A stretch of 64,000 nucleotides of DNA from Cupriavidus basilensis (GCF_000832305.1 NZ_CP010536.1:2728001-2792000), one strand, 5' to 3'; positions 1 to 9,528 are shown, counted from the stretch's first letter. Program-made: numbers and translations. Notes: generated by a model not told the origin, from the letters alone.

Positions 1-2197
1 GCCCCATCAAAGGCGCTAGCACGCTGCCCATGAAAGCGTTGAACGCAATGAGCTGGCCAACGGTCAGCTCGCGCTGCAGCACCAGGTTCGCACCGACCCA
101 TAGCACCGCGATGGTGGTCGCGGCATTGAGCAACTGGCTGGCCAGCCCAACCAGGATATGGAACGCCTGCGCCCGGTACTGGACCTCCAGCGCCTTGGCG
201 TATTTCTTCTCCCACTTCAGGCGCACCGGACGCTCGATTCCCATGCCCTTGACCGTTTCCACCCCGCCCAGCGCCTCCATCAGGTAGGACCGCGCATCGG
301 TCGTGGTGGTGAACACCTCGCGCGCGAAAGCCTTGACCTTTGGCGTTGCCACGATCGTCAGGATCGCGATCGGGATCACGAAGGCGATCAGCACCAGCGT
401 CATCTTGACGTTGTAAAGGAACATGATGGTGAAGTAGATAAACACCATCAGCAGGTTGAGCGCCGTCGTCACCGTGGACTCGGTCAGGAAGGCGCGGATA
501 GTCTGGTTCTCCTGGAAACGCGCAAAGATGTCGCCCGTCTTGCGCTTGGCAAAGAAGGAAAATGGCAGCGACAAGGTGTGCTTGAAGAAGTGCGACATCA
601 TGGCGAAGTCCATATTGCGCACCATGAAATTGGCGAGATACGCCCGCACCGAACTCATCAGTTGCGAAAACACACTGGAAACGATCAACCCAAGTATCAG
701 CAGGTTCAGCAGGCCCATGTTCTGGTGCACGACCACCCCGTCAAGGATGTTCTGGATGATCAGGGGCGGCACCACGCCCAGCACCTGGATCACGAAGGTC
801 GCCATGAACAGGTGCGCAAGGATCCGTTTGTACGGTGCCAGGTAGCCGATGAAGCGCAGCCAGGGCGAGCGTGCCACCGCCAGTTGCGCCATGCTTTCGC
901 CGGAGGTGAAAAGCAGGCAGGTGCCGCTCCACCCGCGCTCGAACTCCTCCACGCCCATCTTGCGAAAGCCCAGGGCCGGGTCGGCCACCCACACCCAGCG
1001 CTTCGATACACCGTAGACCACCACGTAGTGGTAGCCCTCCCAGTGCACGATGAACGGCAGCTCGAAACCCAGCAGGGAATCATGCGTGCACTGCACGCCG
1101 CGCGTGGTAAAGCCGAGCGACTCGCCGGCGCGCGCCAGGCTGTCCAGCGTGGCGCCCTGCGTGGTCACGTTGGCCAGCTCGCGCAGCTTGCCGAGCGTCA
1201 TGGAGATGCCGTGATGGCGGCAGATCATCGCCAGGCAGGCAGCGCCGCAATCCATCTCCTCGGCCTGCTCGACCAGAGCGAAGCGGCGGATAACGCGTTC
1301 GCCGAACTCCGGCTTCGAGCGCAGATCGAGCATCACCGGATGCTTGCGCCGCTCGGCCATCCGCTTTTGCCGATGCAGTTCCCTGTCGATAAAACGTATG
1401 CGCTCCTCCAGCACCTCGCGCAGCTTGGGATTGCGCTCCAGGATCAGCTGCACGGTCTTCTCCGGAATCACCAGCAGCCGCGCATCCGTGCCGGCGATGG
1501 CCGACGCAATCTGCTCCTGTCGCATCACGCAGGCGCGCTCGCCAAAGATATCGCCCTGGCGCAAGGTCGCCAACGGATACTCGACTCCCTCCTCGGTGCG
1601 CACAATGCGCACTTCGCCCTGGCGCACCACGTACAGGCGGCGATCCTCCCGTGCATCCTGCTTCAGGATTTCCTTGCCGGCGGACACGCGCTTTACCCCC
1701 ACGCTGCGCACGGCCTCCTCCAGCTCACTCTTGTCGAGCTTGCCACGCAGGTCGAACAAGCGGGCGACAAAGCCGCCGGCCGACCCGATCGCCACATAGC
1801 TGGCAACAAAAGCCATCGCCGCCGGATTTTGCGCAATCATGGGTTCGGTCGCACTGCGCGGAATAAAGAGCAGCTCAGTCTTGGCGGACGAACGCACCGA
1901 GGATTCATGCCGGTACTCGCGCAGCATGGCGATGTCGGCAAACACCTCGCGCGCCTTGCGCACGCCAAGGCTGACTTCCTTGCCATTGTCCTCGTTGAAG
2001 ATGCGCACGGACCCCGACTTGATGATGAAGAGCCCGTCTGCCGCCTCGCCCGCATTGCAGATAGTCTCGCCAAAGCCGTACGAAAGCGCTTGCGCATGCT
2101 CCGCCAGCCGCTCCATTTCCTCGCGCGAGAACGGCGAGAGTATTTCCACGCCAGCCAGGAAGTCGGCGAGCGGATGCAGTTCGGGACTGGCTTGCAT
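1..2197 (-). CDS. Peptidase C39 ABC exporter with twin cyclic-nucleotide-binding domains (3' end outside window)
   Basis: Reading the minus strand from ATG at 2197 gives at least 732 residues without a stop to the window edge. Order: a CRP-type cyclic-nucleotide-binding fold (about 15-125), a second one (about 150-275), a C39 double-glycine peptidase domain (about 300-430), then an ABC exporter membrane domain (about 450 onward); the ATPase domain must lie beyond base 1. The peptidase triad is visible: Cys317 in EEMDCGAACLAM, His390 in HYVVVYG and Asp406 in VADP. Family knowledge: C39 exporters cut leaders after Gly-Gly in the cytoplasm and export the cargo. The gene starts 20 nt after the prolyl isomerase stop, so it is probably the last or near-last gene of the export operon. 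The double nucleotide-binding N-terminus recalls cyanobacterial HetC-like exporters. Inferred cargo: the Gly-Gly peptides at 8952-17465. Confidence 0.93.
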   Translation of the reverse strand, partial: MQASPELHPLADFLAGVEILSPFSREEMERLAEHAQALSYGFGETICNAGEAADGLFIIKSGSVRIFNEDNGKEVSLGVRKAREVFADIAMLREYRHESSVRSSAKTELLFIPRSATEPMIAQNPAAMAFVASYVAIGSAGGFVARLFDLRGKLDKSELEEAVRSVGVKRVSAGKEILKQDAREDRRLYVVRQGEVRIVRTEEGVEYPLATLRQGDIFGERACVMRQEQIASAIAGTDARLLVIPEKTVQLILERNPKLREVLEERIRFIDRELHRQKRMAERRKHPVMLDLRSKPEFGERVIRRFALVEQAEEMDCGAACLAMICRHHGISMTLGKLRELANVTTQGATLDSLARAGESLGFTTRGVQCTHDSLLGFELPFIVHWEGYHYVVVYGVSKRWVWVADPALGFRKMGVEEFERGWSGTCLLFTSGESMAQLAVARSPWLRFIGYLAPYKRILAHLFMATFVIQVLGVVPPLIIQNILDGVVVHQNMGLLNLLILGLIVSSVFSQLMSSVRAYLANFMVRNMDFAMMSHFFKHTLSLPFSFFAKRKTGDIFARFQENQTIRAFLTESTVTTALNLLMVFIYFTIMFLYNVKMTLVLIAFVIPIAILTIVATPKVKAFAREVFTTTTDARSYLMEALGGVETVKGMGIERPVRLKWEKKYAKALEVQYRAQAFHILVGLASQLLNAATTIAVLWVGANLVLQRELTVGQLIAFNAFMGSVLAPLMG

Positions 2198-2217
2198 ATG
2201 CGTCTGGGCGCTAGCGG

Positions 2218-2970
2218 CTAGCGCGCTTCGATGACGTGTTCCTGCGCCCTGGCCATCAGCCAGTCTTCACGCAGGAGCCGGCGCACCTCCGCCGCCACAT
2301 CGGCATCGAGCGTGGCGGGATGCTTGGCGCTCACCATGAAGATCTCGAAGAAGGAGCGGTCCTGGGACGGGAACGGACCAAGCAGGTCGCCGGTGGCGGC
2401 GTTGAACACCTTGGCTTCGATATCCGTCTTCAGCGAGCCGCGCAAGACCTTGCCGATCGCGCCGCCCTGCTCCTTCGTGTCCGCGATGGAGTGCTCGCGC
2501 GCCATCTCGGCAAAGCTGTCGGGATCGTCCCGCAGGTAGGAGATCAGCTCCTTTGCCTTGCCCTCGGCGTCTACCACGATATGGCTCACCTCGATGCTGT
2601 CGAACTTCGGCGAGTGCAGCTTGAAGTAGGCCTCGACCGCCTTGTCGCTGGCCACCTCGGCAAGCATCTTTTCCTGGTAGAGACTATCGGTTACGAACGA
2701 CTCGAACTCGTCCAGGCTCACACCGAGCACATCGAGGTAATGGTTCATCTGCGTCGCCCGGTGCAAGCCCTGCACGCGCCGGAACTGATCGGCGCGTTCC
2801 TGGATATCCTCGGGCGACACGGTGATGCCATGCTTCTTCGCCGCGTGCACCGTGAGCTTGTCCCTGACAATCTGCTCGACCAGCCCTTCGAATTGGCCCG
2901 TGAGCTTCAAGACCCGGATGAACTCCTCGACCCCGATGACTTCATCGTCGACCCGCACAATCGCTGTCAT
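2218..2970 (-). CDS. Parvulin-type peptidyl-prolyl isomerase of the export operon
   Basis: 250 residues from ATG at 2970, chosen because AAGGAG sits 9 nt upstream; a longer reading frame to 3120 has no such signal. The N-terminal half is helical and SurA/PrsA-like. The C-terminal half carries a parvulin domain (about 140-230) with SHIVV and the GGAIGKVLRG motif. There is no signal peptide or membrane segment, so unlike SurA or PpiD it probably works in the cytoplasm, perhaps keeping precursor peptides exportable or acting on the exporter. It lies between the HlyD-type adaptor (109 nt) and the C39 ABC exporter (20 nt). Parvulins beside C39 exporters with cyclic-nucleotide domains also occur in cyanobacteria, as far as I recall. 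Confidence 0.85.
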   Translation of the reverse strand: MTAIVRVDDEVIGVEEFIRVLKLTGQFEGLVEQIVRDKLTVHAAKKHGITVSPEDIQERADQFRRVQGLHRATQMNHYLDVLGVSLDEFESFVTDSLYQEKMLAEVASDKAVEAYFKLHSPKFDSIEVSHIVVDAEGKAKELISYLRDDPDSFAEMAREHSIADTKEQGGAIGKVLRGSLKTDIEAKVFNAATGDLLGPFPSQDRSFFEIFMVSAKHPATLDADVAAEVRRLLREDWLMARAQEHVIEAR

Positions 2971-3079
2971 CTCGTCAGCTCCTTGATTGTTTCCCATTCG
3001 CCAAAATCCACCCGCACACAGGTGCGGGCCGCCGATGCGTCTCCAACTACCTTCCAAGCGTCGCCGCCATCCGCTGGCT

Positions 3080-4462
3080 TCAGCCCGCCACCTGCCGGAA
3101 CGGATCCAGCCCCAGGTCAATCAGGCGCCGCTCGCGCACCACGATTTCCGCCGTCGCGGTCATGCCGTAGCGCAGCGGGTATTTGTTGTCCGCCACCGTG
3201 TAGTAGTCTTGCGCCAGCCGGACGCGCCCCTCGTACACCGGCTGCTTGTTCGGCCCCGCCAGCTTGGTCGCTGGCGAGATGTACTCGAGCGTGCCGGCAA
3301 TCAAGCCATAGCGCTGGTAGGGAAAAGCGTTGAATTTCAGCTTGACGGGCAAGCCCTCGCGCAGGAAGGCGCGATCACGCTCGGCAATCTCGATCTTGAG
3401 CACGGGGCGTGCATTCTTTGGCGCGATGCCGCCCAATGGCGCATTGGCCAGGACCTTGTCACCGCGCTGCGTGGAGCTGACATCGGTGATCACGCCCGCC
3501 ACGGGCGCCAGGATCAGCAGGAAGTTGTCCTTGTCGATATTCTCGAAACGGATGCGCGCCGCCGCCTCGGCAACCAGCCGCGCGGTCTGCACCTGCAGGC
3601 GCAGCTTGTCTTCCGTATTGGCCATCTCGCGCAGCGCGGCGTCGTACTGGATGCGCAGGTTGGTCAACTCCTGGCTGCTGCCTTCGAGCTGCACGGTAGC
3701 CTGGTTGAATTCCTGGCTCAGCTTGGAATCCAGTTCGGCCAGCCGCGACTGGGCAATCTGCAGCGCGTTCTCCGCCTCGACAGCCGCAATCCGCTTGCCC
3801 TCCACCTGTGACTGCGAGACCCCGCCGCCGCCCGGCAGCGCAAACAAGCGGGCATAGCGGTCCTGCTCCTGGCGCGCGAATTCACGCGTCCGACGTGCGC
3901 TGTCCAGGTTGCTGCGCGCCTGCTGCAATTGTGCCCGCTGTTGTTCCGCGAGCCGGGTCGTGCCCTCCGCCGTGCGATTCTCGTGCAGGCGTTCCGCCAC
4001 ATCGATCTGCTGCTTCAACGCTGCCGCCTTGCGCTCCATCAACAGCTTCTTGTCGGGAAACTGCTTCCACTCCCGCTCGGAATCCTGCAGCTTGAGCTGC
4101 GCCTCCAGCGCATTGGTGGCGGCCTCGATCGCACCACGCGCATTCAGGCGCGCCAGCACGTCGTCCTTGTTCACCGGCTGGCCCTCGGCCACATAGAGAT
4201 CCGCCAGCTCCCCGTCCACCGGCGCATAGAACCGCCGCACTTCGGACTCCGGGGCAAGGGTGCCGTCCGCGGACACGATCACATCCGCATGGCCCACGAA
4301 CGACCAGACCAGTGCACAGACGACCAGCGACACCATGACCAGCACGGAGATCTGCATCAGTTTCCAGGGCTCCGCGCTGAGAATGGCGATGCCCTCAGCA
4401 CTGTGGTCCTCAAGCGCCTCGGACAGCGGCTTAAGGCGATTGTCTCGGCTGTCGTCCTTCAT
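3080..4462 (-). CDS. HlyD-family periplasmic adaptor (membrane fusion protein)
   Basis: 460 residues. ATG at 4462 is preceded by a strong GGAGGGGAGGGTG ribosome site; an in-frame TTG at 4477 lies upstream of that site and is rejected. One membrane segment at about 37-56, a biotinyl-lipoyl-like region (about 75-105), a long Gln/Ala/Arg-rich coiled-coil hairpin (about 115-290), the second lipoyl half (LAPVAGVITDVSS) and a C-terminal beta-barrel region ending in an HlyD-like TATAEIVVRERRLIDL tail. The gene overlaps the FHA gene by 32 nt, so the two are translationally coupled. It would link the C39 ABC exporter to the TolC-like protein encoded upstream. Confidence 0.92.
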   Translation of the reverse strand: MKDDSRDNRLKPLSEALEDHSAEGIAILSAEPWKLMQISVLVMVSLVVCALVWSFVGHADVIVSADGTLAPESEVRRFYAPVDGELADLYVAEGQPVNKDDVLARLNARGAIEAATNALEAQLKLQDSEREWKQFPDKKLLMERKAAALKQQIDVAERLHENRTAEGTTRLAEQQRAQLQQARSNLDSARRTREFARQEQDRYARLFALPGGGGVSQSQVEGKRIAAVEAENALQIAQSRLAELDSKLSQEFNQATVQLEGSSQELTNLRIQYDAALREMANTEDKLRLQVQTARLVAEAAARIRFENIDKDNFLLILAPVAGVITDVSSTQRGDKVLANAPLGGIAPKNARPVLKIEIAERDRAFLREGLPVKLKFNAFPYQRYGLIAGTLEYISPATKLAGPNKQPVYEGRVRLAQDYYTVADNKYPLRYGMTATAEIVVRERRLIDLGLDPFRQVAG

Positions 4463-7028
4463 CACCCTCCCCTCCAATCAATGCCAGCTTGGACTTGAGC
4501 AGCGCAGGGCTCAGCACCATGCGCAATTCCTGCAGGGAACGCCGCTGCAGCTCCGTCTCCGAATCGATATCCTCCCGGACCTGGCTCCATTGCGCCGTAT
4601 CGCCTACCTTCAACTGCGCGTAGATGCGCATGCCCTGGCGCGCCTGCGCGCTGGCGTTGGACAGCAGGCGTGCCTGCGCGCGGAACTTGGCGGAGATATC
4701 GGACTCCAGCCGCTGCTCGCCGCCGATGGCGCCATCGCGGCGATACTGGCGCCACGACGCAAGCGCGGCGTTCATCAGTTCCTGCGCACGCCGGATCGCC
4801 GCATCGTGTATCGCCGCCACATCAGGCTCGACAGCATGTAGGAAATAGACATCCTCGACGGGATCGAGCATGGCGTAGAACGACAGCAAGTCGTCCTCAT
4901 AGCCCTTGCCGCCGTGCGCCTTCTGCAACTCGGCAAACTGCGCGGCGACGGCCTGCTTGCGCGCAAGGTCCTTGGCCGCGGCCTCGGCCCACGGCCCCGT
5001 CTTTATCGCTTGCAGCCCGGCGAACGCCTTGGCGCTGTCCCCTGCGCGCCAGGCCTTGTCCACCTCGGCGTACTGCCGCACCAGTTCCGGCGTCGGCAAG
5101 CGGCTGGCTGCCAATTCGCGAAAGCGCGCCTGGAAGGGCGGCGTGGAAAAGCTGACCTTGGCCATCTGGGCCATCAGCGGGCCTAGCGTGGCTGCGCGCG
5201 CCGCGCCGTCCAGCGCAATGTACTGCTGCAGGTCTTCCTTGATGCGATCCATGCCGGCGAGCCTTGGATACTTCTCCGCGTAGTCCGCCAGCACGGCCTG
5301 CAGCGCTTCAGGATGCTCGCTCGCCAACCCGGTGGCCAGCGACGCATTCAAGCGGTCGATGGCTGCCAGATAGACCGAGTCGTCGCTCTGCAGCTTGCGC
5401 ACATAGCTGAGCGCATCGGCATAGGGCTCCCTGAATTGCGGCACATAGGCGGCAATGCGGTCCAGCGCGCGCTGGTGCGCGGGCGTGTCGTCATTCCAGT
5501 GCTTGAGCAGCGCACGCATGCCCGCTTCATCGGTGAAGATGCGGATCGGCGCATCCACGCCGCCCCGGCCGGCCACGAAGCGGTTCAGCCGGCCGATCCA
5601 GTCGAGTTCATCCAGCACGCCGCGCGCGTCGGCATTGTGCGCACCGAGCGTCTTCATATGCGCAAGCGCCGTTTCGGCGCCATTGAAGTCGCGCGCCTGC
5701 AGCTTGCCGATCCATCCCGGCACCTGGTCGCGCAGCAGCGCCTCGGTACCCATCGCGCGGAACTGCGCATGATCCGGGTGGCGCTCCAGATACGCGCCGG
5801 CCACGGCAGCGGCGCGGGCATAGTCGCCGCCGGCCATCAAGGACCGCATCTCGCGCTCGGGCGCGCCGCGCAAGTACAGGAAGAGCAGCAACGCCACGAC
5901 CGCCACGGCAACGGCACCGCCCCAGCGCGCCGCGCGCTTCAGGCCAGCGCGCTCCGAAGCGCCAAAGCTGCTGCCTAGCCTGCCCATGACCAGCGCGAAC
6001 TTGCCCTGCGCGCGCGGCTTGTCCGTCGCGCCGCCGTCGCCTTCCGGCTGGGGCAATGCCTCCTGATTGACCTCATCCTCCTGCTGGGCGGCATAGTCGA
6101 CGCAGAAAATATCCAGGAAGGAGCCAGCCGCGGCGACAAACGTGGTCTTATCGGGATCGTGCGCCGGCGTGCCGGGTGTTGGCGCTGCGGCGGGTGCCGG
6201 AGCCGACGGGGCCGACGGGGCAGAGAGAGGAGCCGCCTGGTCCCGGGCAGGCAATTCGGCGGCATCGCACGGCGGCAGGATCGCGCTGGTGAGGGTTGCC
6301 TCGGCGGCGGCCCCGTTGCATATGCCAACCCGATAGACAAAATGATTGCCACCAAACGCAAGAAGGTCGCTCTCGCCGAGTGCGACCGCATGCTCATCTA
6401 CCCGCTTGCCGTTGACGAAGGTCCCGTTGGTACTGCCAAGGTCTTCGACAAATGGATCGTTCCCTCTCAGGAAGATGTGCGCATGGCGGCGCGAGACATA
6501 GTTGACCTGGTGCGGATACTTCTCCTTGTAACGGGAGAAAGACGCATCCGCCTTGCTGATCAGGAAGGGGAAGCCAGCCACCTCAATCGGCTGCAGCCCA
6601 AGATCGTCGCGCTCGGGCACGAGCGTCAGCACTATCGGCGCCCGGCTTGCCGCCTGGACCGGCGCGCGAGCGCGTAGCCGCACCAGGTAGGACAGCGCCG
6701 TGCCGAAGCGCAGTTCATCGCCATCGCGCAGCCTGGCCGGCTGCTGTGCCACGGCCGCGCCATTGACGGTGGTGCCGTTCTTGCTGCCCAGGTCAGCGAT
6801 ATAGACCGCGCCATGCTCGGAGAAGATGCGCGCATGACGGCGCGAGAGCACTGCGGCCGTATCGGGCGGGTATGCAGCGAAAGGCGCTTCCGCGCGGCCT
6901 ACGGCGAACAGGCTCTCGTCGATGCGGATCTCGCCGAGCTCAGGGTCGGAGATGGGCTCGAGCACGATATCGAACGCCTGCCCCACCTTCGCCCGCATCT
7001 CGACAATCAGAGCTTCGTCTGGAGCCAT
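4431..7028 (-). CDS. Double-FHA-domain inner-membrane protein
   Basis: 865 residues from ATG at 7028. FHA1 spans about 40-118 with GR, SRRHA and SKNGT motifs; FHA2 spans about 150-235 with SRRHAHIF and STNGTFVNG. FHA2 has Lys where the phosphothreonine-contacting Arg of the GR motif normally sits. A Pro/Ala-rich linker (about 255-295) leads to one membrane helix (about 370-387), followed by roughly 475 residues, helical and repeat-like, that I do not recognise and that should be periplasmic. FHA domains bind phosphothreonine, so the Ser/Thr kinase at 13615-15696 is the obvious candidate partner (inference). It overlaps the HlyD gene and lies 216 nt after the TolC-like gene, which points to control of export by phosphorylation. 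Confidence 0.88.
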   Translation of the reverse strand: MAPDEALIVEMRAKVGQAFDIVLEPISDPELGEIRIDESLFAVGRAEAPFAAYPPDTAAVLSRRHARIFSEHGAVYIADLGSKNGTTVNGAAVAQQPARLRDGDELRFGTALSYLVRLRARAPVQAASRAPIVLTLVPERDDLGLQPIEVAGFPFLISKADASFSRYKEKYPHQVNYVSRRHAHIFLRGNDPFVEDLGSTNGTFVNGKRVDEHAVALGESDLLAFGGNHFVYRVGICNGAAAEATLTSAILPPCDAAELPARDQAAPLSAPSAPSAPAPAAAPTPGTPAHDPDKTTFVAAAGSFLDIFCVDYAAQQEDEVNQEALPQPEGDGGATDKPRAQGKFALVMGRLGSSFGASERAGLKRAARWGGAVAVAVVALLLFLYLRGAPEREMRSLMAGGDYARAAAVAGAYLERHPDHAQFRAMGTEALLRDQVPGWIGKLQARDFNGAETALAHMKTLGAHNADARGVLDELDWIGRLNRFVAGRGGVDAPIRIFTDEAGMRALLKHWNDDTPAHQRALDRIAAYVPQFREPYADALSYVRKLQSDDSVYLAAIDRLNASLATGLASEHPEALQAVLADYAEKYPRLAGMDRIKEDLQQYIALDGAARAATLGPLMAQMAKVSFSTPPFQARFRELAASRLPTPELVRQYAEVDKAWRAGDSAKAFAGLQAIKTGPWAEAAAKDLARKQAVAAQFAELQKAHGGKGYEDDLLSFYAMLDPVEDVYFLHAVEPDVAAIHDAAIRRAQELMNAALASWRQYRRDGAIGGEQRLESDISAKFRAQARLLSNASAQARQGMRIYAQLKVGDTAQWSQVREDIDSETELQRRSLQELRMVLSPALLKSKLALIGGEGDEGRQPRQSP

Positions 7029-7244
7029 GTTTCGATACCACCAACAGCGCGTGCCACGACGCGTGCGCCAGCGGCAAGCCATGTTTCATGGCGACGGCGC
7101 GAGCCGGTGCGGCCCGCTGCGTCGTGAACGTGTTGACTAAGGACATAGTAGGCCACGCTTGCCCGTAGTCAAACGTCCGCCGGTGGCGTACTTCGCGCCT
7201 TGCCGGGCGTACCCGGCTTCTCGTGCGCAACGGGTTGCAGCCCC

Positions 7245-8711
7245 CTACTTCGAGACCTGCTGCGACGTCTCTTTCGGTGCATTGCTCACCTCGGTGCTTG
7301 GCCAACCGCCCCCAAGTGCCTTGTAGAGGGTGACAGTGTCGGCCAGGATCTGTTGGTGGTTGGCCAACAATTCCTGTTGCGCGCTCAGCAGCGATCGCTC
7401 GGTCTCGAATACATCGAGCTGGGACACCACGCCTTCCTTCAGCTGGGCCTCGATCTGCGCCGACACCACGCGCAATTGCGCAACCTGCTGCTGCAGTTCC
7501 ACGCGCTGCTTCTTGTGCGCGTCGACGTTGACCAGCGCGTTCTCCACTTCCTCGAATGCTGTAATCACGGTGCGGCCGTATTCGCTCTCGGCGACCTTGG
7601 TCTGGGCCTCGCTGGTCTTCACCCGGGCACGAACGCCCGGGTCCAGCATGGGCAGATTGATGCTCGGCATGAAGCCGAAGGTGAAGGACTTCAGCAGGTC
7701 GCTCAGCGCGAAACTCGCAGTGCCGCCGCGGCCCGTCAGGCTGACGCTGGGCAGCTGCGCCAGGCGCGCCTGGCCGACCAGGTTGACGGACTCAAGCACG
7801 CGATACTCCGCCGCCACAATGTCAGGGCGCCGCGAGAGCAATTGCGACGGCAGCCCCGCCGGCACCGTCGGCAGTTGAACGCGCTCCTGCAGTCGCCCGG
7901 CCGGCACCTTGAACACGCCAGCCGGCACACCCACCAGCGTGGCCAGCGCATTCTCGGAAATATCGCGCGAGCGGCGAAGCTCCAGCAGGTCCTTGGTGAG
8001 CCTGTTGATCTCGGCTTGCTGCTGCATCACGCGGATTTTCGGAATCAGGCCGTTCTGGAACATGGCCTGGTAGGTGGCGAGGATCTGCTTGTTCCTCGCT
8101 AGCGTCTTGCTCTGCTGATCGATCTGTTCGTCGAACTGCAGTATCTGGAAGTAGGTGGTGGACACATCCGAGACCAGGGTGAGGTAGCCGGCACGCCAAT
8201 CCGCTTCGGTCGCGTTGAACTCGGCGGTCTGGGCCTGCACACCCTTCTCCACCTTGCCCCAGATATCGATGTCCCAGTTGACCTGGGTGCCGAGGTTGTA
8301 GGTCTTGACGAGCGACGTGCCTGTGCTCTTCTCGAAGCTTGCCCCTGCCCCCACGTCAAAGACCGGCAGCGCGCCGGCCTTGACCTCGGCAATCTGCGCG
8401 CCCGCTACCTTGATGCGTGCGGCCAGCACCTTGATGTCGTAGTTCCCCGCAATCGCCTTGTCGACCAGTCCGTCGAGGTACGGATCCCGGAACGCCTGCC
8501 ACCAGTTCGGCACGATCGTTTCCGCCGGCGAAACCGTGATCGATCCCTGGCGCGCCCAGTCCGGCTTGGCCGGCGTTTCGGGCCGCTGGTACACCGGCGG
8601 ACGAAAGTCGGCGCAAGCGGCCAGTACCAGCAGGCAGGCGCCTGCCACCAGGCATCGCCGCAACGCGGCGCGCGCACCATGCACGATGAACGGGGTGGAA
8701 TGGTCTGGCAC
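7245..8711 (-). CDS. TolC/NodT-type outer-membrane efflux lipoprotein
   Basis: 488 residues starting at GTG 8711, picked because AGGAGG lies 6 nt upstream; the in-frame ATG at 8759 has no comparable site. A signal peptide ends in the lipobox LVLAAC (Cys32), followed by the NodT-family pattern: two repeated outer-membrane-efflux halves with long amphipathic helices (VAESEYGRTVITAFEEVENAL in part). It is the first gene of the export operon and supplies the outer-membrane tunnel for the HlyD adaptor and C39 ABC transporter. NodT proteins usually serve RND or MFS pumps, so pairing with a type I peptide exporter rests on context. Confidence 0.92.
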   Translation of the reverse strand: MPDHSTPFIVHGARAALRRCLVAGACLLVLAACADFRPPVYQRPETPAKPDWARQGSITVSPAETIVPNWWQAFRDPYLDGLVDKAIAGNYDIKVLAARIKVAGAQIAEVKAGALPVFDVGAGASFEKSTGTSLVKTYNLGTQVNWDIDIWGKVEKGVQAQTAEFNATEADWRAGYLTLVSDVSTTYFQILQFDEQIDQQSKTLARNKQILATYQAMFQNGLIPKIRVMQQQAEINRLTKDLLELRRSRDISENALATLVGVPAGVFKVPAGRLQERVQLPTVPAGLPSQLLSRRPDIVAAEYRVLESVNLVGQARLAQLPSVSLTGRGGTASFALSDLLKSFTFGFMPSINLPMLDPGVRARVKTSEAQTKVAESEYGRTVITAFEEVENALVNVDAHKKQRVELQQQVAQLRVVSAQIEAQLKEGVVSQLDVFETERSLLSAQQELLANHQQILADTVTLYKALGGGWPSTEVSNAPKETSQQVSK

Positions 8712-8905
8712 GATCGCCTCCTGCGAGCGCCGGCGGGGAGAAGAGGCCACGGCGGGCACCGGCCCCCGTCAACCACATCGCCAGCGCCAGTTGCGCCGGG
8801 TCAGTCACGGCCCGGATGCAAAGGAGCCGCGCCATCAACACGCCATGCATGCATTGTGTATCCGCTAGCGGCGCGATCCAACCTGTAAATAGAGGCCCTG
8901 CGGCA

Positions 8906-8945
8906 AGAAAAGGGCCGCCCTGCCCGGCACGCCGGGAGGGCGGCG
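8906..8945 (-). terminator. Intrinsic terminator after the left peptide genes
   Basis: GCCGCCCT/AGGGCGGC and CCGGC/GCCGG form a long GC stem, followed on the minus strand by TTTTCTT. It lies directly after the stop of the peptide gene at 8952 and before the TolC-like gene, so the peptide genes and the export operon are probably separate transcripts. Confidence 0.8.
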
Positions 8946-8951
8946 GTGGCT

Positions 8952-9212
8952 TCAACGATAGATGTTGTTCTCTGCGTTCTGCGTTGAGCTCACGTGGGAC
9001 TTGATGTCGTCGGCAAAGGCCGTGTTGTTGCCGTTCATGTTGACGACGTTTTGCGTCTGCCCGATCAGCTGCTGGGCATTGAAGGTCGAGTCGATCTTGA
9101 CCGCGCTGAAGACGGGCATGAAGGGCACGAAACCGCCGCGCACGGCGCGCATGGCGCGGGTGTCGAGTTCTTCGTTGACGGACAGGTCCTTGATGGCGAG
9201 GGTGGTAGTCAT
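8952..9212 (-). CDS. Double-glycine leader peptide, Asn-rich family (copy 1)
   Basis: 86 residues. The leader reads MTTTLAIKDLSVNEELD then TRAMRAVRGG, with predicted cleavage after Gly27 by a C39 peptidase. The 59-residue mature part begins FVPFMPVF, has no cysteine, is rich in Asn, Gln, Thr and Ser (NVVNMNGNN), and ends in NNIYR. It is the most divergent of the five sister copies (for example VNEE for VTEE, and an extra C-terminal Arg). A good GGAGAACTGCC ribosome site precedes it. The three left-hand copies start exactly 316 nt apart, so they arose by tandem duplication. Without Cys it cannot form lanthionine or disulfide rings; an unmodified bacteriocin, signal or fibre-forming peptide are all possible. 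Confidence 0.85.
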   Translation of the reverse strand: MTTTLAIKDLSVNEELDTRAMRAVRGGFVPFMPVFSAVKIDSTFNAQQLIGQTQNVVNMNGNNTAFADDIKSHVSSTQNAENNIYR

Positions 9213-9270
9213 GGCAGTTCTCCGGGGTATTCAGTGGATTGCGAATTCGGCTTGGGGCGTGGCCCGCGGC

Positions 9271-9528
9271 TTAGTAGATGTTGTTGGTGGCGTTCTGGGT
9301 CGACGTCACGTGGGACTTGATATCGTCGGCAAAGGCCGTGTTGTTGCCGTTCATGTTCACGACGTTCTGGGTCTGGCCGATCAGCTGCGAAGCATTGAAG
9401 GTCGAGTCGATCTTGGTCAGGCTGAAGACGGGCATGAAGGGCACGAAGCCGCCGCGCACGGCGCGCATGGCGCGGGTGTCGAGTTCTTCGGTGACGGACA
9501 GGTCCTTGATGGCGAGGGTGGTAGTCAT
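9271..9528 (-). CDS. Double-glycine leader peptide, Asn-rich family (copy 2)
   Basis: 85 residues with the same 27-residue leader ending RAVRGG and a 58-residue mature peptide that starts FVPFMPVFSLTKID and ends NATNNIY. It differs from its inverted-repeat partner at 16446-16703 by one residue visible by eye (FADDIK here, FAADIK there). It lies 58 nt downstream of copy 3 and 58 nt upstream of copy 1, each with an identical spacer carrying the ribosome site, so the three are probably one transcript that stops at the terminator at 8906-8945. Confidence 0.86.
   Translation of the reverse strand: MTTTLAIKDLSVTEELDTRAMRAVRGGFVPFMPVFSLTKIDSTFNASQLIGQTQNVVNMNGNNTAFADDIKSHVTSTQNATNNIY

Noticed and set aside
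158..2221. 687-codon plus-strand frame
   Set aside because: Antisense to the C39 ABC exporter, whose catalytic triad and nucleotide-binding domains are plain on the minus strand.
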